Assembly (NCBI GenBank): GCA_964370815.1
Contig: CAYJKQ010000041.1
Span: 1-5,134 of the forward strand
DNA: 5,134 nt
Source of the DNA: UBA12087 sp964370815
GTDB taxonomy: Bacteria > Chloroflexota > Anaerolineae > Anaerolineales > Villigracilaceae
Reading direction: 5' to 3'
Shown here: positions 1 through 5,134 of the stretch, piece by piece
How the letters are laid out: every line of letters begins with the position of its first letter
How positions within the stretch are numbered: position 1 is the stretch's first letter
Notes under the pieces: generated by a model
The model's database searches: none
The model's input: only the letters and a program-made list of their open reading frames with translations
What the model was told of the DNA's origin: nothing
Made by a program: the position numbers and the translations under genes

Positions 1-672
1 AAATGGATCGAAAAATTAGCGATGGACTCACAACTGGTTCTTGTACTCGAACCAGGGATGCCTGATGGTTCAATTAAGACTTGGAGAAAAGGAGTAGGAG
101 GTTTTCACATCGTTGCCCATGGAAAGGCTGCTCACGCAGGAGGTAACCATGAAAATGGCAGAAATGCAATTGAAGAGCTCTCTCACCAGGTTTTGGCTAT
201 TCAAGGGATGACAGATTATAGTCGGGGTACCACTCTCAATGTGGGAGTAATTCAGGGAGGAACAGTGGTGAATGTTGTCCCTGATACTGCCTGGATTGAT
301 GTCGATCTGCGCGTAATGCAACCTGACGAAGCAGAACGTATTATCAGAACAATGCATAACTTAAAGCCCGCAATAAAAGGTAATTCTCTTGAAATTACCG
401 GAAGTTTAAATCGACCACCGATGCCATATGATGAATTAATGAAATCCACATTTGAACATGCCAGAGAAATTGCATGCAGAAATGATATTACCCTTACGGC
501 AGCAGGAACCGGTGGAGCATCAGACGCAAATTTCGTTGCTCCACTTGGTATCCCGGTTCTGGACGGGTTGGGTGCAATCGGCGGGGATTATCATTCTGAA
601 AAAGAATACATCATCAAAGAAAGCTTGGTAACTCGAGCCAGGTTGCTGGAAACCTTATTGCTAAATTGGTGA
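1..672 (+). CDS. M20-family zinc metallopeptidase, carboxypeptidase G2 / ArgE-DapE type (5' truncated by window edge)
   Basis: The last 223 codons of an M20 peptidase are visible; the frame is open from base 1 and ends at TGA 670-672. The N-terminal part with the first zinc ligands (His, Asp and the Glu-Glu pair) lies outside the window. Visible residues, numbered from base 1: Glu17 in VLEPG, matching the zinc-ligand Glu of the carboxypeptidase G2 type; the inserted dimerisation domain from about 31 to 145, with GKAAHAGG (41-48, including the conserved dimer-interface His45), GGTVVNVVPDTA (86-97) and DVDLRV (100-105); then GGASDANF (171-178); and DYHSEKEY (196-203), whose His198 should be the last zinc ligand. 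Family members are cytoplasmic or secreted di-zinc hydrolases of peptides or N-acyl amino acids; the substrate cannot be read from this half. The gene converges with the downstream amidase. The first ATG inside the window (22) is internal, not a start. The family is secure; the exact activity is open. Confidence 0.93.
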   Translation, partial: KWIEKLAMDSQLVLVLEPGMPDGSIKTWRKGVGGFHIVAHGKAAHAGGNHENGRNAIEELSHQVLAIQGMTDYSRGTTLNVGVIQGGTVVNVVPDTAWIDVDLRVMQPDEAERIIRTMHNLKPAIKGNSLEITGSLNRPPMPYDELMKSTFEHAREIACRNDITLTAAGTGGASDANFVAPLGIPVLDGLGAIGGDYHSEKEYIIKESLVTRARLLETLLLNW

Positions 673-778
673 AACTTCCTGATTTGATACTTTCCAGCAA
701 ACATCAAGACTGAGAATTAATTTCCTGAATTGGCATTGAATATGGAGAGCCCATAAAGACTAACTGGATTTTGCTCAC

Positions 779-2146
779 CTAATGATTCAAAATTTGAGGA
801 GTTCTTTCATTCCAACTAGTAGATCGTTCATAGGCTCTCCCCGCGATCAAAACCTTTGCTTCTGACCATTCTGGTCCGGTAATCTGTAACCCGATAGGCA
901 ATCCCTCAGTTGAAAAACCACAGTTAAGAGACATTGCTGGTAAACCAGCCAAGTTGAAAGGAGCTGTAAAACGGGTTAATCTACGCGCCATCTCCACAGC
1001 ATCTGATCCTTCGATCAATGGTGCAGTACTTGGGGTTGTAGGAAGTAAAAGCAGATCATAATCCTTAAAGAATAATTTGAATTTGTGCTTTATCTCCGTT
1101 TGAACTCTTCTTACACGTGCATACTCTGAGGATGTAACAGCCAAACCTATTTTCAATCGACGAAGTACATCATCACCGAAATCCTCAGGCTTTGAAGATA
1201 ATCGATCGTGATGGTATGCAGCAGCATCTGCAGGAGTCATGACCCCATTAGCATGTGCAGCCTCACGCAACCATGGTACGACAACCTTTTCAACCGTTAC
1301 TCCAATTCCTTCAAACACTTTTAAGGAGGAATCCATTGCAGATAGAACATCGGATTCCGAATCCTCGATGTAATCCCCAATTGCAAAGGCAATTTTCCAA
1401 CCTTTGACACTTTCTTCAAGATGTGAGACATATTCATCAATAGGATGATCACAGGAAGCAGGGTCCAACAAATCATAGCCTGCCAATACTTGAAGGAGGA
1501 TGGCAGCATCACGAACATTGTTGGTTATTAGGCCAACATGATCCAGGTTCCAGGAAAGCGGGATCACACCCTGCAAGCTGACTCGTCCATAAGTGGGTTT
1601 TAATCCAACAGTTCCACACAAAGATGCTGGAATTCTTATCGAACCACCAGTATCACTCCCCAAAGCAGCTACACACATTCCAACCGCGACTGCAACTGCT
1701 GAGCCACCAGACGACCCTCCGGATATATATTGGATATTCCACGGATTGCGACAGTTACCAAAGTGACCATTGATATTGGTCACACCTAATGCAATCTCAT
1801 GCATATTGGTCTTTCCCAGGATGATCGCACCCGCCTCCTTCAATTTTGCAACAACAGTTGCATCTTCCCGGGGAATATTATTTCTAAGAAATTCTGCACC
1901 CGCGGTAGTGGGAATGGATTTGGTTTCAAAAAGGTCCTTCAGCGCCATGGGGATACCGGAGAGGGGTTTTCCGTGAATAACTCCTTTTTCCTGTGGAGAA
2001 AGGATGGTTATAAAAGCATTTAATACCGGGTTGTACTTCTCGATCTGATTTTGATAATACTTAATTATCTCGCCAGCATTTGTTTCCCCTAATGCGAGAG
2101 CATTTTTAATTTCACTAATTGATAATAATTTATTAGTTCGAAACAT
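779..2146 (-). CDS. Amidase-signature family hydrolase (GatA-like amidase)
   Basis: A complete 455-residue amidase-signature enzyme, slightly shorter than typical GatA (about 480-490). The whole catalytic triad is present with family spacing: Lys70 in ALKDLFE, cis-Ser145 in GGSSGGSA (143-150) and nucleophile Ser169 in DTGGSIRIPA (165-174). Further family marks are KTNMHE (112-117), GLKPTYGRVS (181-190), LLLLPTTPSTAP (365-376) and FTAPFNLAGLPAMS (393-406) followed by LPIGLQITG (416-424). Such enzymes hydrolyse carboxamides to acid and ammonia, or act as the glutaminase subunit of the tRNA amidotransferase. No gatB or gatC adjoins it, and the C-terminal FTAPFNLAG block reads more like stand-alone amidases than GatA, so I do not call it gatA; the substrate is unknown. 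No signal peptide is seen, so it is probably cytoplasmic. ATG 2146 is the first start after an in-frame TAA, and the protein begins at the usual family N-terminus, yet no Shine-Dalgarno precedes it. It lies 64 bp downstream of fhs on the same strand, with a terminator in between. Confidence 0.95.
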   Translation of the reverse strand: MFRTNKLLSISEIKNALALGETNAGEIIKYYQNQIEKYNPVLNAFITILSPQEKGVIHGKPLSGIPMALKDLFETKSIPTTAGAEFLRNNIPREDATVVAKLKEAGAIILGKTNMHEIALGVTNINGHFGNCRNPWNIQYISGGSSGGSAVAVAVGMCVAALGSDTGGSIRIPASLCGTVGLKPTYGRVSLQGVIPLSWNLDHVGLITNNVRDAAILLQVLAGYDLLDPASCDHPIDEYVSHLEESVKGWKIAFAIGDYIEDSESDVLSAMDSSLKVFEGIGVTVEKVVVPWLREAAHANGVMTPADAAAYHHDRLSSKPEDFGDDVLRRLKIGLAVTSSEYARVRRVQTEIKHKFKLFFKDYDLLLLPTTPSTAPLIEGSDAVEMARRLTRFTAPFNLAGLPAMSLNCGFSTEGLPIGLQITGPEWSEAKVLIAGRAYERSTSWNERTPQILNH

Positions 2147-2154
2147 TAGTATTT

Positions 2155-2191
2155 AGAAAAAGAAGAGGGGCACGATATCTCGTGCCCCTCT
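2155..2191 (-). terminator. Rho-independent terminator of fhs
   Basis: A perfect 12-bp inverted repeat (arms 2164-2175 and 2180-2191) with a 4-base loop contains the GC-rich core GAGGGGCACG/CGTGCCCCTC. Read on the minus strand, the hairpin is followed at once by TCTTTTTCT (2163-2155), giving the U-tract in the direction of fhs transcription. On the plus strand the 3' side reads TGATGCGATTTACC, without a T-run, so the signal is directional. It starts 19 bases after the fhs stop codon, and its T-tract ends only 8 bases before the amidase ATG. Confidence 0.9.
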
Positions 2192-2210
2192 GATGCGATT
2201 TACCTAATTC

Positions 2211-4112
2211 TTAGAACAACCCAAGAACCTTGCCTGTCTCAAGGTCCAGATCAACATCATAGAAAACAGGACGGGTTGGCAGACCTGGCATGGTCCGCAT
2301 AGTGCCCAGCAGTGGGTACAAGAATCCCGATCCGACCGAAGCGCGGATATCCGCGATAGGTACTCGAAAACCGGTTGGCGCTCCTTTTAAATTGGCATCA
2401 TGACTGAATGACAGGTGAGTTTTAGCCATGCAAAGGGGTAGCTCTGAGAAACCAAGCTTTGTGTAAAGTTCGATCTTGGCTTCTGCTTCTGGCGAATAAT
2501 CTACTCCATCTGCACCATAAATTTCCTTGCAAATGATCTCAATCTTTTCCTTGATGGGTAGCTCAAGTGGGTAAAGTTGTTTGAATTTACTTGGTTTATC
2601 AGCCGCCTTAATTACAGCTTCAGCTAATGCAATTGCACCAGCACCACCTTCCATCCAATGTCGGGATTCAACCGCATCCATAGCTCCGGCTGCAATTGCG
2701 GCTTTTCGAACCACCTCAACTTCTGCCGGTGTATCATCTTTAAATGAGTTCACAGCCACAACAACATTTACACCATATTTAAGAGCATTCTTGATGTGAC
2801 GTTCCATGTTTGGCAAACCCTTACGAAGCAGATCGAGATTCTCATCGGTATATTCAGATGCCAATGGTTTCCCAGCTACAACCTTGGGACCTCCACCATG
2901 CATCTTGAGAGCTCTCACAGTAGCCACCAAGACGACAACCTGGGGAATCAGCCCGGAATAGCGGCATTTAATACCAAAGAATTTCTCCATACCAATATCA
3001 GCACCGAAACCAGACTCGGTAATGACATAATCAGCGAGTTTCAAGGAAATTTTATCTGCTATGATGGATGATTGACCGTGAGCGATATTGGCGAATGGAC
3101 CTGCATGAACAAAAGCAGGCGTACCTTCCAGGGTCTGCATTAAATTGGGTTTAATGGCATCTTTCATCAGGACGGTTAATGCACCAGCTGCACCAATATC
3201 CTCAGCAGTAATGGCTTCACCTTTTCTATTGGTCCCGATGACGATTCGACTAAATCGTTCACGCATATCCGAAAGACCTGTTGTCAGAGCCAGAATCGCC
3301 ATGATCTCGCTGGCAACGGTGATATCAAAACCAGTTTCCCGTTCGAAACCTTTTTCATCAGGACCTTTCCCGATTGTGATCGTGCGTAGAAAGCGGTCAT
3401 TTGTATCCACCACACGCCGCCAAGTTACGGAGGCAGGGTCGATATCGAGCCGGGAGAATCGTGAACGTTCTTCGGGTGTCAAGGTTTCCGGATCAGTTTT
3501 GTTGATCCCCAATTTTTTCAGCCTGCGGAGCATGGAAGGTGCAAATCTTCTTTTACCTTCTTTGTCGACCGGGCATAAGGCATTAAATAGTTTGACATCA
3601 TCTTGGTTGGCTTCATGCATCATGCGGACATCAATTGCTGCCGCCAGTAAATTGTTGGCAGCAGTAATGGCATGAATATCTCCGGTGAGATGCAAGTTAA
3701 AATCTTCCATAGGAATGATTTGCGAATATCCACCACCAGCTGCACCACCCTTAATGCCAAATGTCGGTCCCTGGGAGGGCTGGCGAATGGCAGTTATCAC
3801 ATTTTTCCCAAGGTGAGCACCAAGAGCTTGTGAAAGACCTACAGTAGTTGTTGTCTTTCCTTCGCCTAGAGGGGTTGGAGTGATGGCAGTAACATCAACA
3901 TATTTTCCATCCGGGCGATCCTTCAATCGTTTAAGGATTTCCAGTTTTACTTTTGCTTTGTAAGGACCATAAAGTTCCAATTCTTCTTCAAGAATTCCTA
4001 GTTCCTCAGCGACTTGAAGGATTGGTTTTAAAGTAGCTTCCTGGGCAATATCAATATCTGAAGGAACTGGGTCACGTAAAATAATCGGTGTTGGTTTGAA
4101 TTTTCTCGCCAT
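2211..4112 (-). CDS. fhs: Formate-tetrahydrofolate ligase (10-formyl-THF synthetase), long eukaryote-like form
   Basis: This enzyme joins formate to tetrahydrofolate with ATP to give 10-formyl-THF in the cytoplasm. From ATG 4112 the protein has 633 residues. Visible motifs are the nucleotide-binding TPTPLGEGKTTTT (78-90), the first family signature GIKGGAAGGGY (119-129), FNLHLTGDIHAI (138-149), MKDAIKPNLMQTLEGTPAF (316-334), the second signature VATVRALKMHGG (396-407), the MAKTHLSFSHD stretch (562-572) and the C-terminal MPGLPTRP (608-615) ending in GLF. Typical bacterial enzymes such as Moorella's have about 555-560 residues; most of the extra length lies at about 165-223, and this block and the flanking text closely resemble the synthetase domain of eukaryotic MTHFD1. 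The frame is open back to 4244, but 4112 is chosen because GGAG (4124-4121) lies 8 bases before it, the family N-terminus starts there, and the 44 extra residues look like no protein family. A promoter lies just upstream and a terminator follows the stop. No folD or other folate gene is visible. Confidence 0.98.
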   Translation of the reverse strand: MARKFKPTPIILRDPVPSDIDIAQEATLKPILQVAEELGILEEELELYGPYKAKVKLEILKRLKDRPDGKYVDVTAITPTPLGEGKTTTTVGLSQALGAHLGKNVITAIRQPSQGPTFGIKGGAAGGGYSQIIPMEDFNLHLTGDIHAITAANNLLAAAIDVRMMHEANQDDVKLFNALCPVDKEGKRRFAPSMLRRLKKLGINKTDPETLTPEERSRFSRLDIDPASVTWRRVVDTNDRFLRTITIGKGPDEKGFERETGFDITVASEIMAILALTTGLSDMRERFSRIVIGTNRKGEAITAEDIGAAGALTVLMKDAIKPNLMQTLEGTPAFVHAGPFANIAHGQSSIIADKISLKLADYVITESGFGADIGMEKFFGIKCRYSGLIPQVVVLVATVRALKMHGGGPKVVAGKPLASEYTDENLDLLRKGLPNMERHIKNALKYGVNVVVAVNSFKDDTPAEVEVVRKAAIAAGAMDAVESRHWMEGGAGAIALAEAVIKAADKPSKFKQLYPLELPIKEKIEIICKEIYGADGVDYSPEAEAKIELYTKLGFSELPLCMAKTHLSFSHDANLKGAPTGFRVPIADIRASVGSGFLYPLLGTMRTMPGLPTRPVFYDVDLDLETGKVLGLF

Positions 4113-4117
4113 GCAAT

Positions 4118-4124
4118 CTTCTCC
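4118..4124 (-). promoter_or_regulatory. Shine-Dalgarno site that fixes the fhs start
   Basis: On the minus strand GGAGAAG is followed by ATTGC and then ATG (4112-4110); GGAG is 8 bases from the start codon. It is the only clear ribosome binding site among the three starts visible in the window. It decides for the 633-residue Fhs rather than the longer open frame beginning at 4244. Confidence 0.85.
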
Positions 4125-4140
4125 GTTTCTAATATTGGTT

Positions 4141-4170
4141 ATTATCCCTAATATTTTCTCTGATTTCCAA
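4141..4170 (-). promoter_or_regulatory. fhs: Candidate sigma70-type promoter for fhs
   Basis: On the minus strand TTGGAA (4170-4165, 4 of 6 to consensus) is followed after 18 bases by GATAAT (4146-4141, 5 of 6). Transcription would start near 4134, giving a leader of about 22 bases that contains the Shine-Dalgarno site. Such a short leader leaves no room for a riboswitch. The -10 box lies between two AATATT copies (4131-4136 and 4150-4155), which could be chance in this AT-rich stretch. The assignment rests on pattern only. Confidence 0.45.
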
Positions 4171-4206
4171 TTAAACCACAAGAGATTTTTATCCCCACTT
4201 CCCGTG

Positions 4207-4234
4207 CCAGTTGTCACAAACAGAAGGGAACTGG
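4207..4234. repeat. Small inverted repeat / possible operator upstream of the fhs promoter
   Basis: CCAGTT (4207-4212) is repeated inverted as AACTGG (4229-4234), 16 bases apart. Overlapping its left arm, 4204-4217 forms a GTGnCA-nn-TGnCAC dyad of 14 bases. Both lie about 35 bp or more upstream of the candidate -35 box of fhs, an activator-like position. Short repeats of this kind arise by chance, so this is only a candidate regulatory site. Confidence 0.25.
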
Positions 4235-4318
4235 TGGATGACATGAATTAAGAACTAAGTTGCATGAAGCAGAAAGCTGTTATATACTGGGAAGAGTTGT
4301 TAAAAAGATCAATATACC

Positions 4319-4348
4319 TTGAATGATGTAGACAAGTTCTTTTATAAT
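4319..4348 (+). promoter_or_regulatory. Candidate sigma70-type promoter for the TPR-permease gene
   Basis: TTGAAT (4319-4324, 4 of 6 to consensus) is followed after 18 bases by a perfect TATAAT (4343-4348), with an AT-rich stretch upstream (around 4300-4315). Transcription would begin near 4355 and leave a leader of about 75 bases before the ATG at 4431. It is the best promoter-like sequence I see in the window and points at the only plus-strand gene start. Confidence 0.6.
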
Positions 4349-4416
4349 AAAAAAATGCTCATTCAACTTTAATCGAAGAGCCAATCGTATTCTCAAGTTT
4401 GGATCGACATTTCACC

Positions 4417-4428
4417 TTAATTAATTAA
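4417..4428. repeat. 12-bp AT palindrome abutting the TPR-permease start codon
   Basis: TTAATTAATTAA is a perfect palindrome ending two bases before ATG 4431. It occupies the place where a Shine-Dalgarno sequence would be expected and contains in-frame stop TAA (4422-4424). It could be a protein-binding site or simply an unstructured AT-rich leader that aids initiation without Shine-Dalgarno; its function is unknown. Confidence 0.4.
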
Positions 4429-4430
4429 AC

Positions 4431-5134
4431 ATGGAAAATAACAAAATTCAAACAGGAATCGAGGCCTTAAAAGCTGGGGACAAATCTAGGGCAAAATTAA
4501 TTTTTATCGAAGTACTTAAACAAGATCTGGGTAATGAGGATGCATGGTTATTGCTTGAATCTTGTTTAGCAGACCGTGAAGACAAAATCTATTGTTTTCG
4601 AAAAGTTCTAGCCATTAATCCCAATAATGTTGTCGCCAAAAAAGGATTGGCTGAAAAAAAAAGACGGATAGTTACAGACTCAAATCTAACACCTGACACT
4701 GGCCCTGTAATCCAATCATTAAAGAACGCCATTCGGTATCTGACCAGGAAGTTATTGCTGGTAGTTGTGACCATTTTTATCGGGGTCTTTATTACAGTGA
4801 TGATCACAAACCAACCATCCAGACGGGGTCTGGGACCTCCAGTTTCCCCTTTTGAAACCAGCCTTGAAGCACAAATCTTTCTTGTAGTCCGTTCAGCAAT
4901 AAATAATGGGAGTATTCAAAGGGGTCCTTTAGGAAATCCTGATCCAATTCAAATTCAAGAGCTTACAGATAAATTGCGAAACGAGATGGGGTTAAACCTT
5001 CCATACTTGCCACGCACTTTCGGTTGGACCATTAGAGCACTTACTTTTAATTGGGGGGAGATGGGTACCCGACAAGGAGGCTGGGGTGCCCAGAACACAA
5101 CAGCCAGTGCGATGGATATCATTGTCCATTATCT
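4431..5134 (+). CDS. TPR-like N-terminal region fused to a DppB/OppB-type ABC transporter permease (3' truncated by window edge)
   Basis: The frame from ATG 4431 is open to the window end (234 codons, no stop). Residues 4-75 read as TPR-like helical repeats: GIEALKAGDKSRAKLIFIEV (9-28), EDAWLLLESC (36-45), then KIYCFRKVLAINPNN (52-66) and AKKGLAEKKRR (69-79), the last with the NP turn usual in TPRs. A basic linker (AIRYLTRK, 100-107) leads into one hydrophobic helix at 108-126, resembling TM1 of peptide/nickel-type permeases, which also begin with a RYLxRK/R motif. After it, residues 178-211 (LTDKLRNEMGLNLPY onward, to NWGEM) and SAMDIIVHY (226-234) match the first periplasmic loop of such permeases, the part before TM2. 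Canonical members start only a few residues before TM1, so the roughly 100-residue cytoplasmic extension is unusual. No Shine-Dalgarno is visible; 4431 is the first ATG after an in-frame TAA (4422-4424). The permease call is by recognition of a partial protein; the remaining helices and the EAA motif lie outside the window. Partner ATPase and binding-protein genes are not visible. Confidence 0.78.
   Translation, partial: MENNKIQTGIEALKAGDKSRAKLIFIEVLKQDLGNEDAWLLLESCLADREDKIYCFRKVLAINPNNVVAKKGLAEKKRRIVTDSNLTPDTGPVIQSLKNAIRYLTRKLLLVVVTIFIGVFITVMITNQPSRRGLGPPVSPFETSLEAQIFLVVRSAINNGSIQRGPLGNPDPIQIQELTDKLRNEMGLNLPYLPRTFGWTIRALTFNWGEMGTRQGGWGAQNTTASAMDIIVHY

Larger units (their letters stand above)
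4113..4430. other. Divergent intergenic region between fhs and the TPR-permease gene
   Basis: These 318 bases are AT-rich, with stops in most frames and no convincing gene. They hold the fhs ribosome binding site, a candidate minus-strand promoter (4141-4170), a small dyad (4204-4217) overlapping a spaced inverted repeat (4207-4234), a candidate plus-strand promoter (4319-4348) and a 12-base AT palindrome (4417-4428). No riboswitch fold, tRNA or known small RNA is recognisable. The two predicted transcription starts (about 4134 and 4355) lie roughly 220 bp apart, leaving room for regulators. Confidence 0.75.

Noticed and set aside
741..755. TATGG-agagc-CCATA hairpin between the convergent genes as a terminator
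   Set aside because: The stem is only 5 bp and AT-rich, with no T-run following on either strand.
779..2146. Calling the amidase gatA (tRNA amidotransferase subunit A)
   Set aside because: The GatA-like core motifs are shared by many amidases, no gatB or gatC is adjacent, and the C-terminal block reads more like stand-alone amidases; a whole-genome check for another gatA would decide.
3145..3675. 176-codon open frame on the plus strand
   Set aside because: It lies wholly antisense inside fhs, and its translation is low-complexity, Arg/Ser-rich and matches no family; a shadow of a strongly coding opposite strand.
4131..4155. Two AATATT copies flanking the fhs -10 box as an operator
   Set aside because: Each is a short AT-only palindrome in an AT-rich stretch and the extended arms do not match; chance is a sufficient explanation.
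4113..4244. N-terminal extension of fhs to the ATG at 4244
   Set aside because: It has no family similarity, covers the candidate promoter, and the ATG at 4112 has a clear ribosome binding site and the expected N-terminus.
4113..4430. Riboswitch (for example tetrahydrofolate type) controlling fhs
   Set aside because: The predicted leader is about 22 bases and I see no conserved aptamer-like pairing upstream.
4589..4807. 72-codon open frame on the minus strand
   Set aside because: It is antisense to the TPR-permease frame, which carries recognisable protein features; no leader signals support the minus-strand frame.

Overview
The window is a piece of a bacterial chromosome of moderate, somewhat AT-leaning composition. 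It holds three recognisable genes of central or catabolic metabolism and the start of a fourth gene with an unusual domain layout. I see no RNA gene, insertion sequence, CRISPR array, phage gene or recombination site. Two traits hint at the Chloroflexota (Anaerolineae-like): the long, eukaryote-like form of formate-tetrahydrofolate ligase, and a short TPR-like region placed in front of an unrelated membrane protein. No rRNA or other marker is present, so this assignment is a weak inference.

Layout, left to right. Positions 1-672 (+) are the 3' end of an M20-family zinc peptidase of the carboxypeptidase G2 / ArgE-DapE type, cut by the window edge. A 106-bp gap follows between convergent genes, with no convincing terminator. 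Positions 779-2146 (-) encode a complete amidase-signature hydrolase with an intact Ser-cisSer-Lys triad. Just upstream of it, at 2155-2191, is a strong intrinsic terminator belonging to the next gene. Positions 2211-4112 (-) encode a complete formate-tetrahydrofolate ligase (fhs). The reading frame stays open to 4244, but the ATG at 4112 is clearly the start. A 318-bp divergent intergenic region (4113-4430) holds a likely fhs promoter on the minus strand and a good sigma70-type promoter on the plus strand. From 4431 to the right edge (+), an open frame with no stop in the window encodes a TPR-like region, one transmembrane helix and then the first periplasmic-loop motif of a DppB/OppB-type ABC permease.

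How the parts may fit together. Fhs activates formate onto tetrahydrofolate, feeding one-carbon metabolism, or the methyl branch of the acetyl-CoA pathway if the host has it. The peptidase, the amidase and the peptide-type permease would suit uptake and breakdown of peptides, amides or N-acyl amino acids, but only their adjacency suggests this. fhs and the amidase lie on the same strand but are separated by the terminator, so the amidase probably depends on read-through or an unseen promoter.

The observations most worth a second look are the TPR-permease fusion, the MTHFD1-like architecture of Fhs, and the terminator sitting directly against the amidase start codon with no ribosome binding site. 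I found no sign of a wholly new system; most of the window is ordinary metabolism.
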